DNA of 12,869 bases from Psychromonas sp. (lineage in GTDB: Bacteria; Pseudomonadota; Gammaproteobacteria; Enterobacterales; Psychromonadaceae): positions 1 to 12,869 of the forward strand of contig JAGLDN010000087.1 of assembly GCA_023145575.1 (NCBI GenBank), read 5' to 3'. The notes under the pieces were generated by a model. The model had not been told where the DNA came from. It ran no database searches and saw nothing but the letters and a program-made list of their open reading frames with translations. Shown here piece by piece: positions 1-8,264 of the stretch (position 1 is its first letter; each line of letters starts with the position of its first letter). Position numbers and translations under genes: made by a program.

Positions 1-426
1 GCTGTTATGCCTTGATCTGATGTCCTACCTAAAGCCTGACTAAGCATAATGAAGTATCACGGGTATATATGGAGATAATAGCCACGAAAAAATCACTTGA
101 TTTTATCCCATAAAAAGTTTATTTTGGCTGAATTGTGGTGAAAAAAAAGATACACAGTAACACTATTTTTATGTCATTACTGGCCACAGTATAATTTTGT
201 CCTGAAGCATTAGTAAAAGACTGACAACGGTCGCTTTTAAAATGAAACTTTATATCAAAGTAAAAAACCAACAATTGAACACTTGCATCACTAACTGGCT
301 TGAACTGCGTAACATCTGTTAATATTTTTAGCATCAAGGTTGTAATCTTCTTCACAAAAATAAGCTTTGTTTTCATGAAGTTAATATATTGTGAGATTAA
401 TATCAAACATTTACTAAAACTATCAC

Positions 427-497
427 TATAATATTAAAATTAATGGAGTATCATGCTTTTATAATATAATATAATATAATATTTTTTATTTTATAAA
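427..497 (+). promoter_or_regulatory. Probable promoter region of the sdh-suc operon
   Basis: Several perfect or near -10 hexamers lie upstream of sdhC: TATAAT at 427-432, overlapping TATAAT copies at 460-480 made by a five-base repeat, and TATAAA at 492-497. None has a good -35 box at 16-18 bases, so the transcription start cannot be chosen. In E. coli the sdhC promoter is controlled by ArcA, CRP and a small RNA. No clear full-length CRP site is visible here. Confidence 0.35.
460..482. repeat. Pentanucleotide tandem repeat (ATAAT)4
   Basis: Four perfect copies of ATAAT run from 461 to 480, with one matching base before and two after. Each junction recreates TATAAT, the -10 consensus. The repeat lies 35-57 bases before the sdhC start codon. 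Copy-number change by slippage would move or add -10 elements in steps of half a helical turn. Confidence 0.85.
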
Positions 498-516
498 TAT
501 AAAAAGGAGTTCAATT

Positions 517-891
517 GTGCCTAAAGAAAGACCAAAAAATTTAGATTTATCTTCTGTTCAATTCCCTGTCACTGCAACGGCTTCCATTCTTCATCGAGTC
601 TCTGGAATAATCATATTTATTGCCTTATCAATTTTGTTGCTTTTATTAAATTGCTCACTTAGAAATCAAGCTGGTTTTGATCGTGTTGCGGGTTATACCG
701 ATGGATTTGTTGTTAAATTTATTTTGTGGGGTACGTTAACAGCAATTGCTTACCATGCTGTTTTTGGGGTTCGTCATATGATCCAAGATTTAGGGCACTG
801 GGAAGAAATGCAAAGTGCCTCAGTGACAGCGAAAGCGGGGTTTGTGATTGTTGTTGTATTATCTGTTTTAGCAGGAGTTTTGGTATGGTAA
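517..891 (+). CDS. sdhC: Succinate dehydrogenase cytochrome b556 subunit SdhC
   Basis: Membrane anchor subunit of succinate:quinone oxidoreductase (complex II). With SdhD it holds heme b and forms the quinone site that takes electrons from SdhB. The protein is 124 aa (E. coli 129) with three hydrophobic segments at about 25-46, 65-88 and 106-123. The family signature SILHRVSG is at 23-30: Ser23 and Arg27 correspond to the quinone-site Ser27 and Arg31 of E. coli. His80, in AYHAVFGVRHM, corresponds to heme ligand His84. The start is GTG at 517, preceded by a good Shine-Dalgarno AAGGAG at 504-509, seven bases away. The N-terminal RPKNLDL also matches the family, so the start is well supported. 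The last seven bases overlap sdhD. It is the first gene of the sdh-suc operon. Confidence 0.97.
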   Translation: MPKERPKNLDLSSVQFPVTATASILHRVSGIIIFIALSILLLLLNCSLRNQAGFDRVAGYTDGFVVKFILWGTLTAIAYHAVFGVRHMIQDLGHWEEMQSASVTAKAGFVIVVVLSVLAGVLVW

Positions 892-1229
892 AAATTGTGG
901 GAACATTTGGCAGAAGTGGTGTGCATGATTATATTTTATTGCGAGCAACCGCCGTAATATTATTAATTTATGTTATTTACTTAATAGGTTTTATTACAAC
1001 AACAGATATTACTTACGCTACATGGTCTGCTTTCTTCGAATTAATGATGACCAAGGTGTTTACAATGTTTGCATTAATTGCAATGTTAGTTCATGCGTGG
1101 ATAGGATTATGGCAAGTGCTTACAGATTATGTAAAATGCGCATTGATGCGTGGTATTTTACAATTTATTTTGACGTCTGTGGCGTTTATCTATGTTCTTT
1201 TTGGTTTTGTTATTGTGTGGGGGGTGTAA
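885..1229 (+). CDS. sdhD: Succinate dehydrogenase hydrophobic anchor subunit SdhD
   Basis: Second membrane anchor of complex II, pairing with SdhC to bind heme b and quinone. The 114 aa product (E. coli 115) has three membrane segments at about 16-37, 56-78 and 90-111. HAWIGLWQVLTDYVK at 70-84 is nearly identical to E. coli: His70 matches heme ligand His71, and Asp81-Tyr82 match the quinone-site Asp82-Tyr83. The C-terminus GFVIVWGV is also typical. I choose ATG 885, inside the last codons of sdhC, because AGGAG at 873-877 sits seven bases before it and MVKIVGTFGRSGVHD matches the family N-terminus. The same frame is open back to 726, but that part only shadows sdhC. The overlap suggests translational coupling. 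Confidence 0.96.
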   Translation: MVKIVGTFGRSGVHDYILLRATAVILLIYVIYLIGFITTTDITYATWSAFFELMMTKVFTMFALIAMLVHAWIGLWQVLTDYVKCALMRGILQFILTSVAFIYVLFGFVIVWGV

Positions 1230-1230
1230 G

Positions 1231-2997
1231 GTGAGTTTACCTATTCGTAAATTTGATGCGATTGTTATTGGCGCGGGTGGTTCAGGCATGCGCGCGGCAC
1301 TGGCTATTTCGCAAGAAGGAAAAAGTTGTGCTTTGATTTCTAAAGTGTTCCCAACAAGATCACACACGGTATCTGCGCAAGGCGGTATTAGCGTTGCCTT
1401 GGGTAATACGCATAAAGATAATTGGGAATGGCACATGTATGATACCGTCAAAGGCTCTGACTTTATTGGTGACCAAGATGCGATTGAATATATGTGTAAA
1501 GTAGGCCCTGAAGTTGTACGTGAACTTGAAAATATGGGATTACCATTTTCACGCCTTGAAAACGGCAGTGTGTATCAGCGGCCCTTTGGTGGTCAAACAA
1601 CAGGATTTGGCGCCGAGCAAGCAGCAAGAACAGCGGCCGCATCTGATCGTACCGGCCATGCCTTATTGCATACGCTTTATCAGCAAAACATTAAAAATAA
1701 AACAACAATTTTCTCTGAATGGTATGCGCTAGATTTAATTAAAAATGATGACGGTGATGTTGTTGGTTGTACTGCAATTGAAATTGAAACGGGTGAAGTA
1801 GCCATGTTTCAAGCGCAAGCAACCGTGTTAGCAACGGGTGGCGCAGGGCGAATTTATGCTTCAACGACTAATGCGCATATTAACACGGGTGATGGTGTTG
1901 GTATGGCAGTTCGTGCTGGTTTTTGTGTGCAAGATATGGAAATGTGGCAGTTTCATCCAACCGGAATTGCTGGCGCTGGCGTACTGGTTACCGAAGGTTG
2001 CCGTGGAGAAGGTGGGTACCTTTTGAATAAGGATGGTGAACGATTTATGGAACGCTATGCACCAAACGTTAAAGATTTAGCGTGCCGCGATGTTGTTGCT
2101 CGATCAATTATGATTGAAATTCGTGAAGGTCGTGGATGTGAAGGTCCATGGGGACCACACGTAAAACTAAAATTAGATCATTTAGGTGAAGAGGTTTTAG
2201 AGTCTAAGTTACCAGGAATTTGTGAGCTTTCTCGTACTTTCGCACATGTTGATCCCGTTAAGGAGCCTATTCCAGTTATTCCAACATGCCATTACCAAAT
2301 GGGTGGTATACCAGCAACTGTCAACGGACAAGTTTTAAGTGTTGATGAAAATGGTAAAGATGTAGAAGTAAAAGGTCTATTTGCAGTCGGTGAAATAGCT
2401 TGTGTCTCAGTTCATGGAGCAAACCGTTTAGGGGGCAATTCATTACTTGATCTTGTTGTGTTTGGTCGTGCAACGGGTAAGCACCTAGGTAAAGTTCTTA
2501 AAGAGGAAAATACATCAAAAGATCCAACACAAGAAAATATTGAAGCTGCGCTTGTGCGTCTAAATCGTTGGGAAAAAGGTAATGGCACTGAGTGTCCTCA
2601 TCAGCTGCGTAAAGATTTACAGCAATGCATGCAACATAACTTCTCTGTTTTTAGAGAAGGAAAAGCAATGGAAAAAGGGCTTGAAGAGCTAAAAGCGTTA
2701 CGTGAACGTTTAAAAAATGCAAAATTAAGTGATAAAAGTAATGAATTTAATACTGATCGTATTGAATGTTTAGAGCTTGATAACTTAATGGAAACTGCTT
2801 ACGTAACGGCATTGGCTGCAAACTATAGAACAGAGAGTCGTGGAGCGCATACTCGATATGATTTTCCAGATCGTGATGATGAAAACTGGTTATACCATAG
2901 TTTATATAATCCAAAAGCAGATGCAATGAGTAAACGACATGTCAATATGTCGCCTGTTTCTCGCGAAGCTTTTCCGCCAATAGTGCGTGTTTACTAA
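1231..2997 (+). CDS. sdhA: Succinate dehydrogenase flavoprotein subunit SdhA
   Basis: Catalytic subunit of complex II. It oxidises succinate to fumarate on covalently bound FAD at the cytoplasmic face and passes electrons to SdhB. The Rossmann FAD motif GAGGSG is at 14-19. SKVFPTRSHTVSAQGG places His45 as the covalent flavin ligand. Active-site residues fall at E. coli numbers: His242 (QFHPTG), Arg286 (CRDVVARS), His354 (PTCHYQMGG) and Arg399 (HGANRLGG). Length is 588 aa from the GTG at 1231, exactly as in E. coli. The frame is open back to an ATG at 1192, but that extension overlaps the end of sdhD and has no family match, so GTG is preferred. The Shine-Dalgarno is poor (a G-rich stretch at 1219-1226), and only one base separates the gene from sdhD, so translation is probably coupled. 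Confidence 0.98.
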   Translation: MSLPIRKFDAIVIGAGGSGMRAALAISQEGKSCALISKVFPTRSHTVSAQGGISVALGNTHKDNWEWHMYDTVKGSDFIGDQDAIEYMCKVGPEVVRELENMGLPFSRLENGSVYQRPFGGQTTGFGAEQAARTAAASDRTGHALLHTLYQQNIKNKTTIFSEWYALDLIKNDDGDVVGCTAIEIETGEVAMFQAQATVLATGGAGRIYASTTNAHINTGDGVGMAVRAGFCVQDMEMWQFHPTGIAGAGVLVTEGCRGEGGYLLNKDGERFMERYAPNVKDLACRDVVARSIMIEIREGRGCEGPWGPHVKLKLDHLGEEVLESKLPGICELSRTFAHVDPVKEPIPVIPTCHYQMGGIPATVNGQVLSVDENGKDVEVKGLFAVGEIACVSVHGANRLGGNSLLDLVVFGRATGKHLGKVLKEENTSKDPTQENIEAALVRLNRWEKGNGTECPHQLRKDLQQCMQHNFSVFREGKAMEKGLEELKALRERLKNAKLSDKSNEFNTDRIECLELDNLMETAYVTALAANYRTESRGAHTRYDFPDRDDENWLYHSLYNPKADAMSKRHVNMSPVSREAFPPIVRVY

Positions 2998-3011
2998 AGA
3001 GACTATTTATT

Positions 3012-3725
3012 ATGAATGTTAAATTTTCAATTTATCGTTACAACCCCGATGTAGATGTAAAGCCATATATGCAATCAGTTTCGCTGGAAGTCGTTCAAGG
3101 ATCTGATATGATGGTGCTTGATGCGCTTATCTTATTAAAAGAAAAAGATCCAACACTGTCTTTTCGTCGTTCATGTCGAGAGGGTGTTTGTGGATCAGAT
3201 GGTATGAACATCAATGGTAAAAACTCACTGGCCTGTATTACGCCATTATCTGATGTGATGTCAAACAACACCATTGTTATCAGACCCTTACCAGGTTTGC
3301 CAGTTGTGCGTGATCTGGTCATCGATATGACGCAATTTTATACGCAATATGCAAAAGTGAAACCTTTTTTGATAACAGATAATAATCTTCCCCCCGCAGG
3401 TGAGTATAAACAATCCCCCGAACAACGAGAAAAGCTAGAAGGGCTTTATGAGTGTATTTTATGTGCCTGTTGTTCAACATCATGTCCTTCTTTTTGGTGG
3501 AATCCTGATAAATTTATTGGTCCTGCGGGATTGTTGGCGGCGTACAGATATCTGGTTGAGAGTAGAGATACTGCAACAGAAGAGCGCCTTAATGATTTAG
3601 ATGACGCCTTTAGTGTATTTCGTTGTCATACTATTATGAATTGTGTGAGTGTTTGCCCCAAAAAATTAAATCCAACCAAAGCAATCGGAAAAATTAAATC
3701 GATGTTATTACAACGGTCAATTTAG
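3012..3725 (+). CDS. sdhB: Succinate dehydrogenase iron-sulfur subunit SdhB
   Basis: Electron-transfer subunit of complex II, linking the SdhA flavin to the quinone site through three iron-sulfur clusters. The N-terminal ferredoxin domain binds [2Fe-2S] through Cys55, Cys60, Asp63 and Cys75 (CREGVCGSDG then LAC), the same numbers as in E. coli, including the unusual Asp ligand. The C-terminal domain has CILCACCSTSCP at 148-159 and CHTIMNCVSVCPKKLNP at 205-221, which together bind the [4Fe-4S] and [3Fe-4S] clusters. Trp163, in FWWNPDKF, matches the quinone-site Trp164. Length is 237 aa (E. coli 238). It starts 14 bases after sdhA with a weak AAGAGA Shine-Dalgarno. No terminator separates it from sucA. 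Confidence 0.98.
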   Translation: MNVKFSIYRYNPDVDVKPYMQSVSLEVVQGSDMMVLDALILLKEKDPTLSFRRSCREGVCGSDGMNINGKNSLACITPLSDVMSNNTIVIRPLPGLPVVRDLVIDMTQFYTQYAKVKPFLITDNNLPPAGEYKQSPEQREKLEGLYECILCACCSTSCPSFWWNPDKFIGPAGLLAAYRYLVESRDTATEERLNDLDDAFSVFRCHTIMNCVSVCPKKLNPTKAIGKIKSMLLQRSI

Positions 3726-3774
3726 AATTTATTACAAAATTTAAGCATAATTATCGAGTACAAAAGGAAAGAAA

Positions 3775-6582
3775 ATGATCAATAATGTGATGAAAACATG
3801 GTTTGATTCATCGCATCTGTCGGGGGCTAATGCGAACTATATTGAAGATCTTTATGAACAATATCTAGAAGATCCTCAATCAGTCGATGCCAGTTGGCGA
3901 GATGTTTTTAAGAAATTACCAAAAGTAAATGATAAGGTTGAAGAGCCTCATTCTGCGGTGCGAAAGCAAATGAAAATTGCAGCTCGAAAACCAAAAACGT
4001 TCACAAGAAGTGATACGATTGTTCATAATGACGCCAAACAAGTTCGCGTTTTACAATTAATTGACTCCTATCGAAATAGGGGGCATGAAGTTGCTAATAC
4101 GGATCCACTTGGCTTATCTAATTTTATCATTGTCGGCGAACTTGACCTGTTTTTTCATGGATTAGGTGAAAAAGATCTTGGCGAAGAATTTAATGTCGGA
4201 TCTTATGCTAATGGTACTGAAACCATGGTGTTACATGATTTAGTGAAATCATTGCAACGTACTTACTGCGGTACCTTGGGCGCTGAATATATGCACATTA
4301 CCAATACTCAACAAAAATGCTGGATCCAGCAACGTATTGAATCTTGTGAAAGTAAACCTCAGTATTCTGAAGGTAGTAAACTACGATTTCTAGAAGAATT
4401 AACAGCGGCTGAAGGTATTGAAAGATATATTGGCTCTAAATTTCCTGGGGCGAAACGTTTTTCTCTTGAAGGTGGTGACTCATTAATCCCGATGCTAAAA
4501 GCGTTGATCCGTCGAGCAGGCGAAACGGGTGCAGAAGAAGTTGTTTTAGGCATGGCGCATCGAGGGCGTTTAAACGTACTTGTTAATGTCTTAGGTAAAA
4601 CACCGCAAAAACTATTTGATGAATTTGCAGGCAAACACAAAAAAATAGAAGGTTCAAGTGATGTAAAATATCACCAAGGGTATAGTTGTGCTTTCAATAC
4701 AAAAACGAATGACGTACACGTATCGCTTGCTTTTAATCCATCACATTTAGAGATTGTAAACCCAGTCGTTTTAGGATCTGTGCGTGCGCGACAAGAACGA
4801 CTTAATGGTGTCGGCAAAAGTGTGCTTCCAATTACTATTCATGGTGACTCTGCAATAACAGGGCAGGGCGTTGTGCAAGAAACCTTTAATATGTCACAAG
4901 CGCGTGCATTTAAAGTGTGTGGTACAATTCGCATTGTTATCAATAACCAAATTGGGTTTACCACATCAAACCCTGAAGATACTCGTTCAACACGTTACTG
5001 CACCGATATTGCCAAAATGGTACAAGCCCCTATTTTTCATGTTAACGGTGATGATCCCGAAGCGGTGGTTTTAGCAACTCAAATAGCACTAGATTATAGA
5101 AATAAATTCAAGCGTGATGTTGTTATTGAATTAGTTTGTTACCGTCGTCATGGTCATAATGAAGCTGATGAGCCTAGTGCGACTCAACCATTGATGTATC
5201 AAAAAATCAAAAAACATGCCACAACGAGAGAGCTCTATGCGCAACAATTAATTTCTGAGGAATTGATCTTGCCAGATAAACCCAAACAAATTTTTAATGC
5301 TTATCGCGATGCACTAGATAATGGTAATATTGTCGTGAAAGAATGGCGAGAAATAACCAAGTCTCCTATTGATTGGAGCCCCTATATTAAACGAAAATGG
5401 GATGAAGTTTATGATGCAAGTTACTCCATGGAACGTTTAAAAGCATTAGCCACGTTAGTAAGCCAATACCCTGAGGATAAAGTGCCACATCCTCGCGTTC
5501 AAAAAATATATGAAGATCGCGCGTTAATGGCAAAAGGTGACAAGTTACTTGATTGGGGTTTTGCTGAAACATTGGCTTATGCAACATTACTTGACAAACA
5601 ATATAATGTTCGTCTTATCGGGCAAGATTCTGGTCGTGGCACTTTCTTTCACCGTCACGCTGTTTTACATTGTCAAACAGATGGTACTGAATACTTCCCT
5701 TTAAAAAATATATCTAAAAATCAAGGACATTTTGATGTTTATGATTCAGTGTTATCAGAAGCTGCAGTATTAGCATTTGAATACGGTTATGCAACTGCTG
5801 CGCCTAAAGGACTGTGTATTTGGGAAGCTCAATTTGGTGATTTTGCAAATGGTGCCCAGGTTGTATTTGATCAATTTATATCTTCAGGCGAGCAAAAGTG
5901 GGGGAGAATGTGTGCATTAACTATTTTATTGCCACACGGATATGAAGGGCAGGGACCAGAGCATTCGTCAGCAAGACTTGAGCGCTATTTACAACTTTGT
6001 GCTGAATCAAATATGCAAGTGTGTATTCCCTCAACACCCGCGCAAGTTTATCATATGCTACGCCGTCAAGTAGTACGGACTATGCGTAGGCCACTTGTTG
6101 TTATGTCACCTAAATCATTACTTCGACATCCCCTAGCCGTCTCATCACTCGATGAATTAGCACATGGTACCTTCAAAAATGTTATTGGAGAAATTGATGA
6201 ACATGATAACAAGCTCATTGATCGTGTTGTCTTATGTAGTGGTAAAGTCTATTATGATCTTTTAGCTAAACGCCGTGAATGTGAACTTAATAATGTTCTC
6301 ATTATACGCATTGAGCAACTTTATCCGTTTCCATTAGAAGAGCTACGAGCAATTTTATCCGATTATTTGCATGTAACTGATTATGTCTGGTGTCAAGAAG
6401 AGCCTCAAAATCAAGGGGCTTGGTACTCAAGTCAGCATAATTTTAATTTCTTAATTCCCGAGGGAGTAACGATTAAATATGCAGGAAGAGAAGCGTCAGC
6501 TTCTCCAGCTGTGGGTTATATGTCTTTACATTTAACGCAACAAAAATCACTGATAAATGCAGCCCTTAATTTTATCGAATAA
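3775..6582 (+). CDS. sucA: 2-oxoglutarate dehydrogenase E1 component SucA
   Basis: Thiamine-diphosphate-dependent E1 of the 2-oxoglutarate dehydrogenase complex. It decarboxylates 2-oxoglutarate and transfers the succinyl group to the lipoyl arm of SucB. The N-terminus (SHLSGANANYIEDLYEQYL, about 13-31) is the E1o-type extension. His262 (HRGRLN) and His300 (YHQGY) match active-site His260 and His298 of E. coli. The thiamine-diphosphate/Mg motif runs from GDSA at 357-360 to NNQIGFTT at 390-397. The C-terminal transketolase-like part has GQDSGRGTFFHRH (616-628), EAQFGDFANGAQ (from 684) and EEPQNQGAW (875-883). Length is 935 aa (E. coli 933). The start at 3775 follows AAAGGAAAG and fits the family; an in-frame ATG at 3790 is less likely. 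It lies 49 bases after sdhB, with no terminator. Confidence 0.98.
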   Translation: MINNVMKTWFDSSHLSGANANYIEDLYEQYLEDPQSVDASWRDVFKKLPKVNDKVEEPHSAVRKQMKIAARKPKTFTRSDTIVHNDAKQVRVLQLIDSYRNRGHEVANTDPLGLSNFIIVGELDLFFHGLGEKDLGEEFNVGSYANGTETMVLHDLVKSLQRTYCGTLGAEYMHITNTQQKCWIQQRIESCESKPQYSEGSKLRFLEELTAAEGIERYIGSKFPGAKRFSLEGGDSLIPMLKALIRRAGETGAEEVVLGMAHRGRLNVLVNVLGKTPQKLFDEFAGKHKKIEGSSDVKYHQGYSCAFNTKTNDVHVSLAFNPSHLEIVNPVVLGSVRARQERLNGVGKSVLPITIHGDSAITGQGVVQETFNMSQARAFKVCGTIRIVINNQIGFTTSNPEDTRSTRYCTDIAKMVQAPIFHVNGDDPEAVVLATQIALDYRNKFKRDVVIELVCYRRHGHNEADEPSATQPLMYQKIKKHATTRELYAQQLISEELILPDKPKQIFNAYRDALDNGNIVVKEWREITKSPIDWSPYIKRKWDEVYDASYSMERLKALATLVSQYPEDKVPHPRVQKIYEDRALMAKGDKLLDWGFAETLAYATLLDKQYNVRLIGQDSGRGTFFHRHAVLHCQTDGTEYFPLKNISKNQGHFDVYDSVLSEAAVLAFEYGYATAAPKGLCIWEAQFGDFANGAQVVFDQFISSGEQKWGRMCALTILLPHGYEGQGPEHSSARLERYLQLCAESNMQVCIPSTPAQVYHMLRRQVVRTMRRPLVVMSPKSLLRHPLAVSSLDELAHGTFKNVIGEIDEHDNKLIDRVVLCSGKVYYDLLAKRRECELNNVLIIRIEQLYPFPLEELRAILSDYLHVTDYVWCQEEPQNQGAWYSSQHNFNFLIPEGVTIKYAGREASASPAVGYMSLHLTQQKSLINAALNFIE

Positions 6583-6591
6583 AAATCAATG

Positions 6592-6616
6592 TGTACCCAA
6601 ACGATACCTAGGTACA
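6592..6616. repeat. Small palindromes in the sucA-sucB spacer
   Basis: The 68-base spacer between sucA and sucB contains TGTACC (6592-6597) and its complement GGTACA (6611-6616). A perfect 10-base palindrome, TACCTAGGTA (6605-6614), overlaps the second arm. The two pairings exclude one another. There is no T-tract, so this is not a terminator. It could be an mRNA processing or stability element, or chance. Confidence 0.4.
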
Positions 6617-6650
6617 ACTAAAATAAAATATATAAGAGTAGGACAATATT

Positions 6651-7823
6651 ATGATTGAATTATTAGTACCCGAACTTCCAGAGTCAGTTGCAGATGCAAC
6701 TGTTGCAAGCTGGCTAAAAAAAGTGGGAGATTTTGTTGAGCGTGACGAAGTCGTTGTTGAAATAGAAACAGATAAAGTTGTTTTAGAAGTGCCTGCGAGT
6801 GTTTCTGGTGTTTTGCAAGAAATCATAGAAGAAGAAGGCTCCACTGTTTTATCAAAACAATTACTTGGTAAAATGGTTAAAAGTGATGCTCCAACAGAAA
6901 CACAGTCAATTGATTCAGTAAAAACCAATGATAATATAGATGCAAGTCCCTCTGTACGTCGAGTCATTGTAGAGAAAGATCTTGATGCAAATACAATTAA
7001 GGGCACGGGAAAGGGGGGGGCAATTACGCTTGCCGATGTAGAAAAACATATCAAAGCAATGAGTGCAAAAAATGCACCTGAACAGGGGGCCGCGCAAGTT
7101 GATATTGTTAAAGCGGTCGCATCGAGAAGCGATAAACGTATACCAATGACTCGCCTGCGTAAACGTGTTGCCGAGCGATTGCTTGAGGCTAAAAATTCCA
7201 CGGCAATGTTAACAACATTTAATGAAGTTAATATGAAGCCAATTATGGATCTTCGTGAACAATATCAAGAGATATTCGAGAAAAAACACGGGGTTCGCTT
7301 GGGTTATATGTCATTTTATATTAAAGCGGTGACTGAAGCGCTAAAACGTTTTCCTGAAATTAACGCAGCAATTGATGGGGATGATATCGTTTATCATAAT
7401 TTTTTTGATATCAGCATTGCCGTTTCTACCCCTCGCGGACTTGTAACACCTGTATTACATGATACTGATACGTTAAATATGCCTGAAATTGAAACCGCGA
7501 TTAAAACACTTGCAATTCGAGGTCGTGATGGAAAATTAAGTGTTGATGAAATGATCGGGGGAAACTTTACGATAACCAATGGCGGTGTATTTGGCTCCTT
7601 GTTATCAACACCTATTATTAACTTGCCACAAGCAGCTATCCTTGGAATGCATAAAATTCAAGATCGCCCAATGGCGGTAGATGGCGAGGTTAAAATCTTG
7701 CCGATGATGTATTTAGCATTATCGTATGATCATCGTTTGGTTGATGGCAAAGAATCTGTCAGTTTCTTAGTGGCGATTAAAGATTTATTAGAGGATCCAA
7801 CACGGCTTTTATTAGATATTTAA
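6651..7823 (+). CDS. sucB: 2-oxoglutarate dehydrogenase E2, dihydrolipoamide succinyltransferase SucB
   Basis: Core E2 of the 2-oxoglutarate dehydrogenase complex, moving succinyl from the lipoyl arm to CoA. Domains in order: one lipoyl domain at 1-76, with the lipoylated Lys42 in EIETDKVVLEVP; a short polar linker at about 78-97; a peripheral-subunit-binding domain at about 98-135 (SPSVRRVIVEKDLD then GTGKGGAITLADV), which docks E1 and E3; and the catalytic acyltransferase domain at about 162-390. The active site SYDHRLVDG holds His361 and Asp365. Length is 390 aa (E. coli 405), shortened mainly in the linkers. AGGA at 6640-6643 is seven bases before the ATG. A run of eight G lies inside the binding domain, but the frame is intact. 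No E3 gene (lpdA) is present. There is no terminator after the stop, only the remains of an insertion sequence. Confidence 0.97.
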   Translation: MIELLVPELPESVADATVASWLKKVGDFVERDEVVVEIETDKVVLEVPASVSGVLQEIIEEEGSTVLSKQLLGKMVKSDAPTETQSIDSVKTNDNIDASPSVRRVIVEKDLDANTIKGTGKGGAITLADVEKHIKAMSAKNAPEQGAAQVDIVKAVASRSDKRIPMTRLRKRVAERLLEAKNSTAMLTTFNEVNMKPIMDLREQYQEIFEKKHGVRLGYMSFYIKAVTEALKRFPEINAAIDGDDIVYHNFFDISIAVSTPRGLVTPVLHDTDTLNMPEIETAIKTLAIRGRDGKLSVDEMIGGNFTITNGGVFGSLLSTPIINLPQAAILGMHKIQDRPMAVDGEVKILPMMYLALSYDHRLVDGKESVSFLVAIKDLLEDPTRLLLDI

Positions 7824-7879
7824 CACATTTACCCATGCCACTTCGAACTGCAACGCCAGATAGGCAAATTGTACTAAGG

Positions 7880-7904
7880 TAGTCAACTTTCGGAGTTCAA
7901 ATGA
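7880..7904 (+). repeat. Left terminal inverted repeat of the degenerate IS
   Basis: Contains TTCGGAGTTCAAATGA at its inner end. It is complementary to 9061-9085 with four mismatches over 25 bases. This marks the boundary of the element on the sucB side, 56 bases after the sucB stop codon. Confidence 0.75.
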
Positions 7905-8264
7905 GTCATTAAATCAATGATATCTAATTGTTTTAAATCAAGAAAGTGCCTTAATGTTATTTAATGGTTTTTAACGAAACAAAGTAAAAAAATAATAAGG
8001 CGTTAAAATAAATCCTGGCAAAAAATCAACTTTGTTACCATCAGTAACAACTGAAGTATTAACTAAAACCAATTTTAATGTTGATAATGTATTTAGCTCA
8101 AGTTGGAAAACGCCTACGTTTAATCGTTTGTTTCACAGGCAAAATTTTCTAAACGATTTGCAAAAGACATAAATCCTGTATTCTATTTTTTGATCCTTAT
8201 TGTTTGCATTAAAGTTCAAACAATGAGCATGTTTTAAAAGGATCCTTTGCTGAGCTTTTCGGAT

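Larger units (their letters stand above)
1..516. other. Non-coding region upstream of sdhC
   Basis: I see no convincing gene here. A - strand frame is open over 119-406, but it starts with TTG, has no Shine-Dalgarno sequence, is low in complexity (runs of Lys, Phe, Ile) and resembles no family I recognise. The first 100 bases hold only short open stretches. The 3' half is very AT-rich, as expected of a promoter region, and carries the tandem repeat described separately. gltA, which often lies next to sdhC in gammaproteobacteria, is not in this stretch. Confidence 0.6.

Noticed and set aside
214..238. Possible terminator hairpin AAAAG/CTTTT
   Set aside because: The stem is interrupted by an unequal internal loop, only three pairs lie above it, and no gene ends nearby.
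389..405. Possible CRP site (TGTGA half-site) upstream of sdhC
   Set aside because: TGTGA at 390-394 is present, but the second half-site six bases later reads TATCA instead of TCACA. One half-site is not enough.
119..406. 95-codon open frame on the - strand upstream of sdhC
   Set aside because: TTG start, no Shine-Dalgarno sequence, low-complexity composition and no recognisable family. AT-rich spacers give such frames by chance.
6608..7201. 197-codon open frame on the - strand opposite sucB
   Set aside because: It lies antisense to a well-conserved gene and is rich in Ser and Thr, as expected from the complement of Glu, Asp and Val codons. It is a shadow frame.
8032..8050. TTGTTAC/GTAACAA inverted repeat inside the IS
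   Set aside because: Seven base pairs with a five-base loop. Such short dyads are common in AT-rich sequence, and nothing around it suggests a role.
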